Shown here: one piece after another, positions 51,253 through 63,401 of the stretch
How the letters are laid out: each line of letters begins with the position of its first letter
Numbering within the stretch: the stretch's first letter is position 1
NCBI GenBank assembly: GCA_028571685.1
Contig: CM053140.1
Location: 23,975,501-24,039,500, forward strand
Reading direction: 5' to 3'
Length of the DNA stretch: 64,000 bases
Source of the DNA: Heterohyrax brucei
Lineage: Eukaryota; Chordata; Mammalia; Hyracoidea; Procaviidae
Notes under the pieces: generated by a model
The model's input: the letters and a program-made list of their open reading frames with translations, nothing else
Told to the model about the DNA's origin: nothing
Database searches by the model: none
Position numbers and translations under genes: made by a program

Positions 51253-51413
51253 CCCAAATCAAGCCCATTGCCATTAAGTTGATTTACACTCATAATGACT
51301 CTATAGGACAGAGGAGAACTGCCCCATAGAGTTTCCAAGGAGCCCCTGGTGGATTTATACTGCCAACCTTTTGGTCAGCAGTCGTAGCTGTTAAGCACTA
51401 TGCTGCCAGGTTT
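51253..51413 (-). repeat. AfroSINE, antisense
   Basis: 'agcccattgccattaagttg', 'tataggacagaggagaactg' and 'tttccaaggagcccctggtg'. Well preserved. Confidence 0.92.
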
Positions 51414-51554
51414 CCAGTTAATTGACCTGGACAAGCATAATCTATTCTCGAGTTCTTCAAATATTTCTCCAAAGGAGGTGGTGAGGACCCAGATTTAGGC
51501 GACAAAGTCAGTAAGTTCACCACTTAGTGTCTATTTAGGTATTCTGCAAGCAAA

Positions 51555-51759
51555 ACCACCAAACCCATTGCAGCTGAATTGCTTCTGACTAGTAGAGACC
51601 CTACGAGACAGAGTGAAACTACTCCATAGGGTTTCCAAAGCTATAAATCTTTAGGGAAGCAGAATGCCATATCTTTTGCTTTGGAGAGACTGGTGGATTG
51701 GAACAGCTGATCTTTTGGTTAGCAGCTGAACTCTTCAACTACTGTGCCACCAGGGCTCT
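51555..51759 (-). repeat. AfroSINE, antisense
   Basis: 'accaaacccattgcagctg', 'actccatagggtttccaaag' and head 'actactgtgccaccagggc'. Confidence 0.9.
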
Positions 51760-51777
51760 GCAAGCCAGTGACCATTT

Positions 51778-51955
51778 AAATCAAATCTATTACCAGTGAG
51801 CCAATTCTGATGGAGGGCAACCCCAACATCACAGAGTAGAACTGTACTGTGGGGTTTTCTTGGCTGTACTCTTTACGGAGGTAGATCACCAGGACTTTCT
51901 TCTGCAGTCTACTGGGTAGATGCAAACCATCTATTTTTCAGTTAGTGGTTGAGAG
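51778..51955 (-). repeat. AfroSINE, antisense
   Basis: 'cacagagtagaactgtactg', 'ggttttcttggctgtactc' and 'gtagatcaccaggactttc'. More diverged than its neighbours. Confidence 0.8.
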
Positions 51956-51956
51956 C

Positions 51957-52124
51957 CAAAAACCCTGGTGATGTAGTGGTTTACTGCTACAGTTGCTAAC
52001 CGAAAGGTCAGCAGTTCGAAGCCTCCAGACACTCCTTGGGAACTCTGCAGCTGTACTCTGTTCTGCAGTGTTGCTAGGAGTCAGAATCGACTCGATGGCA
52101 CTGGGTTTGGGTTTTTGGTGTTTT
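51957..52124 (+). repeat. AfroSINE
   Basis: 'aaccctggtgatgtagtgg', 'aaccgaaaggtcagcagttc', tail 'gaatcgactcgatggcactg' and TTTGG end. It forms an inverted pair with the preceding copy. Confidence 0.93.
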
Positions 52125-52467
52125 AGTTGACAGCCCGCCTTTCAGCCTACTCAGGAGCCTTTTTTATCATTCTTAAAGAGGTTTTTATCAATCCAGTTTT
52201 GACATAGGAAGTTAAATAAAGATATGAAGAGATACCTCGCTGAATGCAAAATATGCTAAAACCACTTGTAATTCCAGTTGTCAATAAAGGATCAGAAAGA
52301 GCAGTATTTAAGAAAAAAAAAAAAAAACAAACTGCAAATGTGTAAGTGACTGAGTTCTCCTGGGGGACCTTTAAGAAGGAACATAGGAGGTTACATGTGG
52401 GGACAGAAAGGACTCAGAGAAATTTTCCAGAGTGAGGGGATTCTTTTTAAGTAAAAGAATCCAACCC

Positions 52468-52680
52468 AAAAGATCCCTGGGTAATGCAGATGGTTTGTGC
52501 TGCACCGCTACCCTAAAGACTGGAGACTGAAACCCACCCAGGGGCACTGCGGGAGAAAGGCCAGGCGCTCTGCTTCTATAAAGATCACAGCCAAGAAAAC
52601 GCTATGGAGCCGTTTTACTTGGTGGCACATGCGGTGGCCATGAGTCGGAATCGACTTGACAGCAACTACTAGCAACAACG
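52468..52680 (+). repeat. AfroSINE
   Basis: 'gatccctgggtaatgcagat', 'gcttctataaagatcacag', 'gagtcggaatcgacttgac' and an AAC-rich end. Confidence 0.9.
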
Positions 52681-52811
52681 AGGGCCCAAGCTACAACCCG
52701 ACAGTACAGACCCAGCTGGTGGGTAGGGAAAGGCTCCGACCTTACCTAGCTTCCTCTAGGAGGGAGGCAGGTCTCCAAATCATCTTTTTAAAAAGCTCTT
52801 TTGGGCATCTT

Positions 52812-53162
52812 ACGAGGCAGTGGAGGTTCACTGGTGGAGTAGCAGCCTCCCGTGTGGTTACCTGGATCCGAATCATGGCTAGTGACATTGTGTGCAGCCA
52901 CCACTCTGGTCAGTGGAATCCCGCGTGCTGCTACGATGCTGAATAGCTTCTGCGGGGAGTTTGCAGACTAAGACAGCGGACTGGGAAGCAAGGCTCGGTG
53001 ACCCACTTCCAGACATCAGCCCGTGAAAATCCTGCAGATCGCGATGTTCTGATCTGCAGCTGATTATGGGGATGGCGCAGGACCGGGCAGCACTGCTTTC
53101 TATTTGTCACGGGGTCGCTATAAGCCAAGGCTAGCTCCACAGGGGCTAACAGCAACAACAGC
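52812..53162 (+). repeat. Chimeric SINE with tRNA-like head
   Basis: The head 'gcagtggaggttcactggtg' and B-box-like 'acctggatccgaatcatgg' match the tRNA-Gly-headed copy at 15745. They are followed by the RTE-leader-like 'ctgctacgatgctgaatagc' and 'agactaagacagcggactgg', and an (ACA)n end. Confidence 0.75.
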
Positions 53163-54575
53163 GTGCTCATCTATACAAGCCAGCCAAGCCAAGTGCCGTC
53201 GAGTCGGATTGGAAAAAAAGCTGTCCTCATATGCACTCGACATAAGAGTCTCTTCCACCGCAATTACCCAGCCTTCCCTTTCACACCTCCAGCAATGGAG
53301 AGATCACTGCCCAGCAGGAAATCTCCATTACACGGAGCAGAAATCTTCCGCCCCCAAACAGCCCTTCATCCACCATCGGGGACTCTAAGATTGAGCCCCC
53401 TAACTCTGAAATCACACAAGCCTGGGTATGGAGGCTGGAACCTTCCGTTACTGGAGGCTGTGTGTCCCTGGGCAGCTGGCTGTATTCCTCTGAACCCCAT
53501 CTGTATTTAAGCAGAGATTGACTGCCACGACTTCTAAGATCCCTGAAGACTGCTAGGAATCCTTCGTCCCCTGCTCTTTTTGATGATAATCTACAACAGG
53601 ATTATTATATTCCCCACTGCACCCACGAGAGGCCCTTGGATACTGCAGACAGTTCACACGCTCAGTTCCAGGGTAGGGAGTCATGGTATGTGGGGAGAAG
53701 GCTTTCCAAGTGCAGTCAGCAGCCTGTGCAAAGGTCCCGAGGATGGACCACGCCTGGTATGTTCAAGCAGCAGAGAGGAGGCCTGTATGACCTGAGCCAA
53801 GAGTGAAGGAGAATGGGAGGATGCAAGGGTAAGAAGGGACGGGACAGTTTGTGCAGGACACGGTTGGGGGAGAGGAGGATGTTGTCTTTTACCTGCGGTG
53901 AGATGGGAGCTACGCTAAGAATCTAAGCACTGAGACGACGTGTCCCGATTCAGTTGCTCACGTGCGCCCTCTGGCAGCCATGCAGGGAATAGACTGTGAG
54001 TCTATTTCCTGAAAGTAGCTAGGGACCAGGGAGCAGGCCACTGCGATGGCCCACCTGGGGCTGTACCAGGCGGTGGAACAGTGGAGATGGGGAGAAGCGG
54101 TCACATCTGGACAACGTTTGAAGGTGGGGCGCACAGAATTTCCTGGTTAGTTCTATGTGGGTGTGAGGCAGGAGTGGAATCCAGAGGCTTGCATCCAGGA
54201 CATCAGGAGGGTGAGGGTGGGCCTGATGTGGCTGGCTAATAAACAAGTGTGTTGATTATTGCAGAGGCTGCCAGAGGTGGTGGACATCATCTGGAGCCCA
54301 GGCTAGCTCAGGAAAGACACCCGAGAGCTCCACCACCCTCACTATGAACGTGGCATTTCTCTGGACCCCTGAACTCAGCACCCACCCCAGAGAGGAGAAA
54401 GGAGGGAACAGACTGCTCTCAGTGCCACTGAAATTTAACCCTACAAGCACCGAGAAATTGGGACTTTAAGCTTGTTCAGTGTCTCCATGTTTCACTTTCT
54501 AATCCTGACCATCGGGGGTGCCTGATGGAAAGAAGTCCAAGAAGAGGGCTAGAAAATTGCTTATTGTCACAAAAC
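53163..54575. other. Unassigned sequence
   Basis: A short antisense SINE tail ('aagtgccgtcgagtcggatt') lies at 53190-53212. Beyond it nothing supports a gene. Parts of 53690-54250 look like an old interspersed repeat ('gcaaaggtcccgaggatgg'), family not identified. Confidence 0.5.
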
Positions 54576-54778
54576 CAGAACTAAACTAGATGCCACGTAG
54601 TGGACTCCAATACTTGCTGATCCCATATGTTACAGAGTAGAGTGTGTTCTGCAGGGTTTTCAGTAGCTGGGTTTTTGCAAGTAGATTGCCAGGCTTTCTT
54701 CCCAGGTAGACTTGAACCTCTAACCCTTTGGTTAGCAGTCTGAGTGTGTAAGCAATTTGCACACCAAGGGACCCCTGG
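54576..54778 (-). repeat. AfroSINE, antisense
   Basis: 'actagatgccacgtagtgg', 'cagggttttcagtagctgg' and 'ccctttggttagcagtctg', ending 'accaagggacccctgg'. Confidence 0.85.
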
Positions 54779-54879
54779 AGCCCATGAAAACTGCCCCAGT
54801 TGACGCCAGGCTTAGAGGGAAAATTGCTGAGTTCAGTGGCCAGGACTGGTGCCACCTCTAAAGAGATGGGGAGGATCCC

Positions 54880-54993
54880 AACTGTCACTCCTGAAAAATC
54901 AGTTACAAATACTCTGTGGAGCGCAGTTCTGCCTTGACACATGTGGGGTCACAATAAGTTGGTGTGAACTCCAGGGCAACTGGGTTTGTTTGG
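54880..54993 (+). repeat. AfroSINE 3' half
   Basis: 'ctgtcactcctgaaaaatc', 'ctctgtggagcgcagttctg' and 'aactgggtttgtttggtt'. Head missing. Confidence 0.8.
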
Positions 54994-55161
54994 TTAGAGT
55001 GCCCAGGGAGTGAGGATATACCGGGTCAGGGATCCAGAGTTTCTCCTTGTCTTCTTCTTTCTATCCAGGAAGCCTCTGCATATCAGGAGCTCCCGTCTCA
55101 CCATCTCTGAGCTGTTCCTCTAAGACTCTGTGTGAACTTTTGTCTCCAAGACACTTCAGGC

Positions 55162-55325
55162 CACCAAAACAACCAAACCAAAGCAAAATCAGTTGGTTAC
55201 CTTGGGGTGGACTTCAATTCGTGGTGACCCCATGCGAACAACAAAGTGGAACTGGGCTCCACAGGGTTTCCAGGGCTGATTTTCCAGAAGGAGATGTGTT
55301 AGTGCACAAAGGCACCTAGATGCTG
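55162..55325 (-). repeat. AfroSINE, antisense
   Basis: 'caaccaaaccaaagcaaaat', 'caattcgtggtgaccccatg' and 'ctccacagggtttccagggc'. Confidence 0.82.
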
Positions 55326-55671
55326 AACCTGATCAGCAGACTTGCATTCCTTTCCCTGTCTCCGGGGTAGTGAATTAGCTATTTCAAAAACTTCAGGGAG
55401 GTAATGATTTGGGGTAATTTAAACTCTTCAATCAGTTTTAATGGAATCTTGTGACCCTGTTTTTTCTCACGCAACCCCCTTTTGTAATCTGACTATAAAA
55501 GCCGCTGGAATTGTAACCCAAGTGGGACACTTGGAGAAGCCATTCTCACTCTTCCCCAGGCTTGCATGCTTGTCTGTTAATAAAGCGTATTTTGAACCTT
55601 TTTTCCACATCTCTGAATTTGGCTGCAGTGACAGGCTGAACGAACTTGCTTTTGGCTTGACATCAGATGCT

Positions 55672-55880
55672 TCGGTAGAACCCCTTAGCAGTGCAAAGAA
55701 GGAGCAGGCTCAGCTGCTGACCGGCACCCTGGAGGTTCGAGCCCACCCAGAAGCGTCTCGGAGGAAAGTGGCGGTGACCTACTTCTGAAAAGTCATTCAT
55801 TGAAAACCTTAGGGAGCACAGCTTTATTCCATATACACAGGGTCACCTGAGTTGGAATTCACTCAAGGAGCAACAGATTT
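55672..55880 (+). repeat. AfroSINE
   Basis: 'ccccttagcagtgcaaag', 'ggaggttcgagcccacccag', 'gcggtgacctacttctg'. GC-rich for the family. Confidence 0.82.
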
Positions 55881-56800
55881 ATCTTCAGACGGCGTGTGAT
55901 CATGTCTCGGGGTGGCTGAGCACCTGGCAGCCCCACTGTCTGCTCACGCACCTGGGGAGCCAGGATGTGGGTAGGCATGTGCAGCAGTCGGGTGTCCCTT
56001 TGAGTTCCCCCATAACCTCTCTTCCTTTCCAGGGCAGATCTCACATTCCTCTCCATTCCTTATTCCTCGGACTGCAGAAGACAAACTCTAGGCAAAACCT
56101 CCTTGCTGGGAGCTGCCAGGTTTATTTAAGGCACAGTCACCCCGCAATGTCTCGCTTCCCCCCTCCTTCTCAGGTTGCTCCACTCGGGCTCAGTAAGAGC
56201 CAGGGTGGCTTCTCCAGCTGGCAGGGGCACAAGCTGACACTCACCATGGCCCAGGGAGCTTCCCAGGGAGCCCATGCGCACCTCTCTGCTGGGGAGGGGG
56301 CTGAGGACACGAGTCTTGTCATACCGGGGTCCCTGAAGCCGCCGTCCCAAGGGCTCCCCACAGCTAACAAGTCCCCCAGGATTTAGGCTGGCTGTGCCCT
56401 GAGGGGGTTTCCCCTCCTGGAAACTGCAGACCCGGGGTGGGTTTCCCAGCCCTCAGGCGTGATGTGCAGCGAGACACGAGGACTAATCACTCATCCTCCG
56501 GGTGCACGGCGGTCCCCAACAGCCGTCTCATGCCCGCACTGCTGCCTGTGCCTCAGGGCCCATCCATGAGCAAGCAGCTGCAGGGAGGAAGAGATAGGCA
56601 ACTAGAGGTTGCCGAAGTACGGCGTCACGGTGATCGCCCCTTTTCTGACCCTTCCCACTCTTCCTCCTCAACTGCCGCCCCCCCTGCCCCCTGAGGCCCA
56701 CCCTAACTCAGAACTCCATCCTTAGCAGTCTCACTCCCCTACCTCCACCAGGTCCTTCACCCTGGCAGCCAGAGTGTGGGGCTCTGGCTGTGTTCCTCTC
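55881..56800. other. Unassigned GC-richer stretch
   Basis: About 0.9 kb above the local GC average with open frames on both strands (for example 55967-56386 +). I see no recognisable protein family, splice structure or promoter. Possibly the only sizeable non-repeat DNA in this half. Confidence 0.4.
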
Positions 56801-57245
56801 CTTCTCAAGGACTTCCTATGGCTTCCCACTCCCCTCCTAGGAAAGCTTGGAGTTCCCCCATCTTGCAGTTCAAGATCCTGGTGATCTGGCCTCTGCCACC
56901 TTCTCTAGTTCCAAATCCAGGCATTGCTCCACACACAACTGAAACCCGTTCGTCAGTGAGGAAATGAGGTATAGACCTAGCCATTCCGAGTGGCTGACCA
57001 TTCCCTGAAATTTCCAGCCTGTTTCATGTCAGTTGGCTCTCTGCTGTTCCTGCAGGTAATAATTTCTTTTCCCCTTCTTCTCTCTTTCTGGCCAGCTCCT
57101 CTCTTCCTGGTATGTCTCCAGCATCACCTCCTCCAGGAAGCCCTCTCTGATCACCCCAGGCTGGTCATGTGAGAATGTGTGCTCCAAGAGGCCCTGAATT
57201 TCCCCTTCATGTTGTCTGTGACTTTGTCACCCTCTCCCTAGCCTG
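56800..57245 (+). repeat. L2 LINE 3' remnant
   Basis: 'cttcctatggcttcccactc', 'gtgatctggcctctgccacc', 'cagcatcacctcctccagg' and 'aagccctctctgatcacc' are ordered L2 3' phrases. Confidence 0.8.
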
Positions 57246-57712
57246 AGAGCTCTCTGAAACTGTCATGGTGACAGGTTTCAGTGGAGTTTTCAGACCAAGA
57301 AAGACGAGGAAGAAGGACCTGACAGTCTACTTCTGAAAAAAATCAGCCAGTGAAAACTTTATGAACAGCAGTAGAACACTGTTTAATATGGTGCCAGAAA
57401 AGGAGCCCTCCAAGTTGGAAGGCACTCAAAAAATGACTGGGAAAGAGCTGTTTTCAAAGTAGAGTCAACTTAAATAGATGGAGTCAAGCTTTCCAGACCT
57501 TCATTTGCTTATACGACCTGACTTAAAATGAGAAGGAACAGCTGCCAACATTCATTAATAATCAGTATGTGAAATGTACAATGTAAGAATCTAGGAAAAT
57601 TGAAAGTTGTCAAAAATGAAATGGACTGAGTAAAGATCAACATCCTAGGTGGTAGTGAGCTGAAATGGACTGGTATTGCTCATTTTGAAATGGCCAATAC
57701 TATGGTCTACTG

Positions 57713-57885
57713 TGAAAACCCTGGTTGCCTAGCGATTAAGTGCTACAGGTATGAACGAAGAGGTCAGCAGTTCAAACCCACCAGGCACTTCTTGGAAACT
57801 CTATGGGCAGTTCTACTTTGTCTTATAGGGTTGCCGTGAGTTGGAATCGACTTGATAGAAGTGAGTTTGTGTTTTTTTTGGTGTT
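57713..57885 (+). repeat. AfroSINE inside RTE
   Basis: 'aaaccctggttgcctagcga', 'agaggtcagcagttcaaacc', tail 'gttggaatcgacttgatag' and a T run. Confidence 0.93.
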
Positions 57886-58082
57886 TATGACCAACTACGT
57901 ATGGAATGATAAATTGTGTTGCATTCATCATCAAAAAAAAGAACATTTCAAGAACTATCTGAACTATAGTGCTGTCAGTGATGGGATAATATTCACATAC
58001 CTACAAAGAAGACAAGTTTAATGAGACTATTATTCACATTGACACACCAACCATGAATGCCAAAGATGAGGAAATTGTAGAT

Positions 58083-58923
58083 AGTTTTTAACTGTTAAGA
58101 ACATTTTTGAGGTTTTATTGTTTAATGAGGGATTGAAACATCAGAACAAATCACTACTTGTGCCTGAGGCAGCTGATTTCTCCTCTTTGGGTTACTAGAG
58201 CAACTTGTCAGTGGATTAAAGAAAAAAAAAAGACAATCTTTTGTGTTAGTTAAGTCACTGCAAGGCATGTGTGGTACAACACGAACATCTGTCAGATGCA
58301 ACTCGTACAGCATCCAAGCACCCTGCACCGCACCCAGTCTTACCTTGGCCCTGCTCCTTTGATCCTGATGTTTGCAGCATCTGGAGGAGTGAGTGGTACT
58401 TGTGGAGAGGAGGGAGGAAGAAACAGCATGAGTGCCTGGCTGGGAGAAGGTAAGCAGAAGCTGTGCAGAGCAAGACTGAACTGTTATTGGTGCAAACCCA
58501 AGTGCGGTTGATGTTCTTTAATAGGAATGTCTGGTGCGAGCCCAGGATGAGGTCTTCAACAGCCTTGAGCTGGCCCACAACCATGCTAATGATGGAATTA
58601 TCTGGGGTGTGGGCTGAGGGTTCTGTGTCCCCAGGCTCTGTTGGACTTTCTGGAATGGAAGGGTAGACTGCATCTCCACCGCGGCAGCTTGCCCTCAGCA
58701 CTGCTGTCCCTTCTACATAAGGCAGGATGAGTCAATGTAAATTGCACCCAGTTGGGTTCTGTCATTATCAAATAATGGACAGTGGTGAATGAAGCTGGAT
58801 CCAGTTTGTGCCCACACTGGTTTTTCTCCCATTCTGGAGTGGTGTCCCGCGTGGCTGAGACCTAGAGGGCTGGCATACTGGTGAGAGCAATGGTGGTAGC
58901 TCAAGGACATCTGTGACTGACAC
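58083..58923 (-). pseudogene. NUTF2P: NUTF2 processed pseudogene
   Basis: Retrocopy of nuclear transport factor 2, the RanGDP carrier that brings Ran into the nucleus. On the minus strand an ATG at 58832-58830 begins MGEKPVWAQTGSSFIHH, then [18 protein letters not shown]. After a stop and frameshift it continues [26 protein letters not shown] and [15 protein letters not shown], ending near 58450. There are no introns. An antisense AATAAA lies at 58114-58119, about 30 bp from the 3' end. Flanks aattgtagat (58073-58082) and aattatagat (58924-58933) are an L1-type target duplication inside the RTE element. The protein frame is broken, so it is not functional. Confidence 0.9.
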
Positions 58924-61900
58924 AATTATAGATTTTTTTACCAACTTGTGCAGTCTGAAATTGATCAAACAGGCAGTTAAGATGCATTGATAATTACTGG
59001 TGATTGGAATGTACAATTTAGAAACAAAGAGGAAGGATCAGTAGTTGGAAAATATGGCCTTCGTAATAAAAAGAATGCTGCAGATCGCAAGACAGAATTT
59101 TGCAAGACTAACGACTGCCTTGTGTGCAAACACCTTTTTTCAAGAATACATATGGCAATTGCACACATGGACCTTGCCAGATGGAATACACAGAATCACA
59201 TTAGCTACATCTGTAGGAAGAGATGATTGATAAGCTCAGTATCATCTGTCAGATCAAGGCCAGCAGCCAGCTGCTGGAGAGACTCGCAAGTTCGGGTTGA
59301 AGCTGAGGAAAATTAGAACCAGTCTGCAAGAGCCAGAATATCACCTTGGGTCCATTCCACTTGGATTTGTTGTTGTTGTTAAGTGCCTTTATGTTGTTTC
59401 TGACTCAGAGTGACTCTGTGTACAACAGAATGAAACACTGCCTGGTCCTGAGCCAACCTCACGATCGCTAGGCTTGAGCCCGTTGTTGCAGCCACTGTCT
59501 CCACTGGTCTTGTTTACAGTCTTCCTCCTTGTCACTGCTTCTCTGCTTTACCAAGCATGATGTCCTTCTCCAGGGGCTGATCTCTCCTGATAACCTGTCC
59601 AAAGTACGTGAGATGTAGTCTCACCATCCTTGCTTCCAAGGAGCATTCTGAGTATACTGCTTCCAAGCCAGATTTGTTCACTATTTTGACAGTCCGTGGT
59701 ATATTCAATATTCTTCTCCAACACCACAATTCAATTCTTCTTTTCTCTCTTCCTTGTTCATTTTCCAGCTTTCACATGCACATGATGTGATTGAAAATAC
59801 CATGGCTTGGGTCAGGGGTATTTTAGTCTTCAAGGTGATATCTTTACTTTTCAGTATTTTGAAGAGATCCTTTGCGGCACATTTGCCCATTGCACTGTGC
59901 CGTTTGACTTCTTCACTGCTGCTTCCATGGGTATTGATTGTGGATCCAATTAAATGAAGTCTGTGACAATTTCTACCTTTTCTTCATTTATCACGATGTT
60001 TATTGCTCCAGTTGTAAAGATTTTCATTTTCTCTACACTGAGGTGTAATCCATACTGAAGGCCGTGGTCTTTGATCTTCATGAGTGAGTGCTTCAAATCC
60101 TCTTAACTTCCATTAAGCAAGGTGTTCTATAGCCTGCAGGGTGTTAATGAGTCTTCCTCCAGTCCTGATGCCCTGTTCTTCTTCGTTAGGCCAGCTTCTC
60201 AGATTATTTGCTCAGCATACAGACTGAATAGGTATGGTGAAAGGATACAAACCAGATACACACCTCTTTGGACCTAAATCACACAGTATCTCCTTGTTCT
60301 GCTTGAACAATTGCATCTTGGCCTATGTACAGGTTCCTTGACTGGCCAGTTAAGAGCTCTGGAATTTCCATTGTTCACAATGTTATCTGTAATATGTAAT
60401 GATTCCTTTGCATCATCAATAAAACACAGGTAAACATCTTTCTGGTATTCTCTGCTTTCAGCCAGGATCCATCCAACACCAGCAGCGATACCCGGGTTCC
60501 ACATCCTCCTTTGAATCTGGTCTGAGTTTCTGGCAGTTCCATGTCAATATATTGTTGCAGCCACTTTTGAATGACCTTCAACAAAATTTTACTTGCACGT
60601 GATATTAGTGACACTGTTTGATAATTGGCATATTTAGTGGGATCACCTTTCTGGGAAATAGACACACGTATGGATCTCTTCCAGGACCTTGATCAGGTAG
60701 CTGTCTTGTAATGTCTTGGCATAGACGAGCCAACACTTTCAGCACTACATCCGTTTGTTGAAACATCTCAGTTGGTATTCTGTCTGTTCCCGGAACCTTG
60801 TGGTTCGCCAGTGCCTTCAGTGCAACTTTGAATTCTTCTTTCAGCACCCTTGGCTCCTGATCATATGCTAGCTGCTGAAATGGTTGTACATCAATCAGTT
60901 CTTTTTGGTATAGTGACTGTATGCATTCCTTCCATCTTCTTTGGATGCTTCCTGAGTTGTTTAATATTTTCTCCATAAAATCTTTCAATGCTGCAACTCA
61001 AAGCTTGAATTTTTCTTCAGTTCTTTCAGCTTGAGAAAAGATGAGTCTGTTTTTCCCTTTTGGTTTTCTGTCTCCAGCTCTTTGCACATTTTATTTTAAT
61101 ACTTTATCTTCTCCAGTCACCCTTTCAAATCTTGTGTTCAGCTCTTTGTACCTTATCATTTCTTCCTTTTGCTTTAGCTACTCATTGTTCAAGAGCAAGT
61201 TTCAGAGTGTCTTCCGAAATCCATTTGAGTCTTTTCTTTCGTTACTTTTTAATGATCTTTTGCTTTCTTCATGTATGATGTTCTTGGCACCATTCCACAT
61301 TTCGTCTGGTCTTTGGTCATTAGTGTTCAACAAGTCAAATCTATCCTTGAGATGGTCTCTAAATTCAAGTGGGATGTGCTCAACACTGTACTTGGGCTCC
61401 TGTGGACTTGTTCTAATTTTCTTCATTTTCAGCTTGAACTTGCCATACATGCAATTGACGGTCTGTGTGGAAGTCATCCCCTGGTCTTCTCCTGACTGAT
61501 GGTATTGAAGTTTTCCATCATCTCTTTCCACAGAAGTAGTTGATTTGACTTCTGTGTATTCCATTTGATGAGTCCATGTGCATAGTTACTATTGATGCTG
61601 TTGAAGAAAGACATTTGCAATGAATAGGTCATTGGTCTTCCAAAATTCTATCGTGTAATCTCTGGCATTGTTTCTATTACCAAGGCCATATTTTGCAGTA
61701 TGCTTGTTCAACTTCAGAGTGCAGAAGCTGGTAGAAGTCTCCAGTTTCTTCAACTCTGGCATTAGTGGTTAGTGTGTAAATTTGACTACTAGCCATATTA
61801 ATTGGGTCTCTTTGTAGGCATGTGAACATTATCATGTGAGCGACATTGTTGTATTTTAGCGAAGGTCTTGAAATGTTTTTTTTCGATTATGAATGCAACG

Positions 61901-62003
61901 TTGTTTTTCTTTAAGTTATCAGCCTTGGCATGGTAGACCATATGCTTGTCTGATTTGAAATGGCCAATTCCAGTCCATTTTAGCTTAATAATGGCTATGA
62001 TAT

Positions 62004-62543
62004 TGTTAGTCATCTAGTGCTGCTTAATGGAAATAGTATGAGTGGATGGCTTTAACAAAGAAAAGTTTATTCTTACACAGTCCAGTATGCTAAAAGCACA
62101 CATTCAGGATGTCTGCTCTAGGGGGAGGCTTTCTCCCTCTTTGGTTCTGGAGAAAACTCCCGTGTTATATCAATCTTTCTTTGGTCAGGGGGCATCTTGG
62201 CACAGGATGTGCTCTACTCCTGATGCTACTTTCTTGATGGTATGAGCTTCCCCCTCTCTGCTTGCTTCTCTCCCCTTTGATCTTTCATAGGATAAAAAGA
62301 GGAAAAGTGGCACAAGTCATGCTCCAAGGAAACTCCTTTAACATTGGAGCAAGGAAGTGACCTTAGCAAGGTTGTTTCTGCCCACTTTAAACTTCTTTAA
62401 CATAATCCAGTCTATTAACCACAGGGAGAGACTAGGATCTACAGGAAAATCCCAAATTGAGGGCAATCACATGATAGTAGGAATTGTGGACCAGTCAAAT
62501 TGCTATGCACATTTTTTTGGAGGACACAATTCAGTCCACAATA
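62004..62543 (-). mobile_element. Solo LTR (family A), antisense, inside RTE
   Basis: About 540 bp from TGTTAGTCATCTAG, with the same internal order as the copy at 26654. The RTE resumes immediately after. Flanks gatat (61999-62003) and aatat (62544-62548) are a near-match 5-bp duplication. Confidence 0.85.
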
Positions 62544-62756
62544 AATATCAATATTTACAAGTTCCTTTTCATCTTTTATGATTTCCAACTTCCCTAGATT
62601 CATGCTTAGTAAATTCCATGTTCCAACTATTAATGGATATTTGTAGCTGTTTCTTCTCATCTGAGTCATGCTACATCACAAATGAAGGTCACAAAGGCTT
62701 GACTCCATTTACATCATTAAGAGCAACTCTACTTTCAAGAGGCAGCTCTTCCCCAG

Positions 62757-63396
62757 TGTCTTAGGCTGGGTTTTCTAGGGAAGCAAAACCAGTAACACGT
62801 GTAGGTACAAGGAAAGATTTATAATATATATATAGAGACAGATAGATAGATACAAATATAGGAAACAGCTCATGTAATTACAGAAGCTGAATGTCCCAAG
62901 CTCTGGCACAAGCCTCACGTGTCCATGGAAGCTGAGGAACCCAAGGTCAGCAAGTCAGAGAGCAGAGTTGCAGATCACTGGTTGCGTAGGTCAGTGGATC
63001 CCAAGCTGGTGGCGAGACGAAGCGACAGAGGTTGGAGATCGGTGGATCCCAAGCTGGTGGCGAGACGAAGTGACAGAGGCTGGCAAACCCAGGATCGGCA
63101 GGTCAGGGAGCAGGACTGGGCAGAGACTGGCGAGTGCAGGATTGGCAGGTCAGGGAGCAGGACTCTCAAGTGCCGACTGTAAGGACTGATGAGCCCAACA
63201 GCTGCTAGCTCAAGTCCCGGAACCAGACTCTGGAACAAGAGAGCAGGAGCTCCTGGCCACGTGAGTGATCAGCAGCCGTAGTCCAGGGTCACGAGATGAG
63301 AGCCGAGGGGCAGGGAGCCACCACAAACCCCGCCCTGCCACTTAATACAGCAGCCAAATAGGTAGTAGCCAAGTTGACATAATCCTGACCACTACA
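62757..63396 (-). mobile_element. Solo LTR (family B) with 5-bp TSD and internal tandem repeats
   Basis: 640 bp, TGTCTTAGGCTGGG to CCACTACA, flanked by perfect cccag at 62752-62756 and 63397-63401. Orientation is given by the antisense MaLR/ERVL-type 'gggttttctagggaagc' start. It contains a TATA/TAGA microsatellite (62820-62855) and internal tandem repeats at 62990-63165. The family was not identified by name. Confidence 0.8.
62990..63165. repeat. Tandem duplications within the family B LTR
   Basis: A unit of about 49 bp (starting gtggatcccaagctggtgg) occurs twice at 62992-63090. A second unit containing ggtcagggagcaggact occurs twice at about 63100-63165. Confidence 0.85.
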
Positions 63397-63401
63397 CCCA
63401 G

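Larger units (their letters stand above)
57265..59366 (+). mobile_element. RTE LINE 5' half, interrupted
   Basis: The sense RTE leader ('ggtttcagtggagttttcag', 'ccaagttggaaggcactc') continues into the endonuclease region. It is interrupted by an AfroSINE (57713-57885) and a NUTF2 retrocopy (58083-58923), and is cut at 59366 by the antisense RTE that follows. The endonuclease motif TGDWN is visible near 59000. Confidence 0.87.

Noticed and set aside
55967..56694. Possible gene in the GC-richer stretch
   Set aside because: Open frames occur on both strands without a family match, conserved splice pattern or CpG-island-like promoter that I could recognise.
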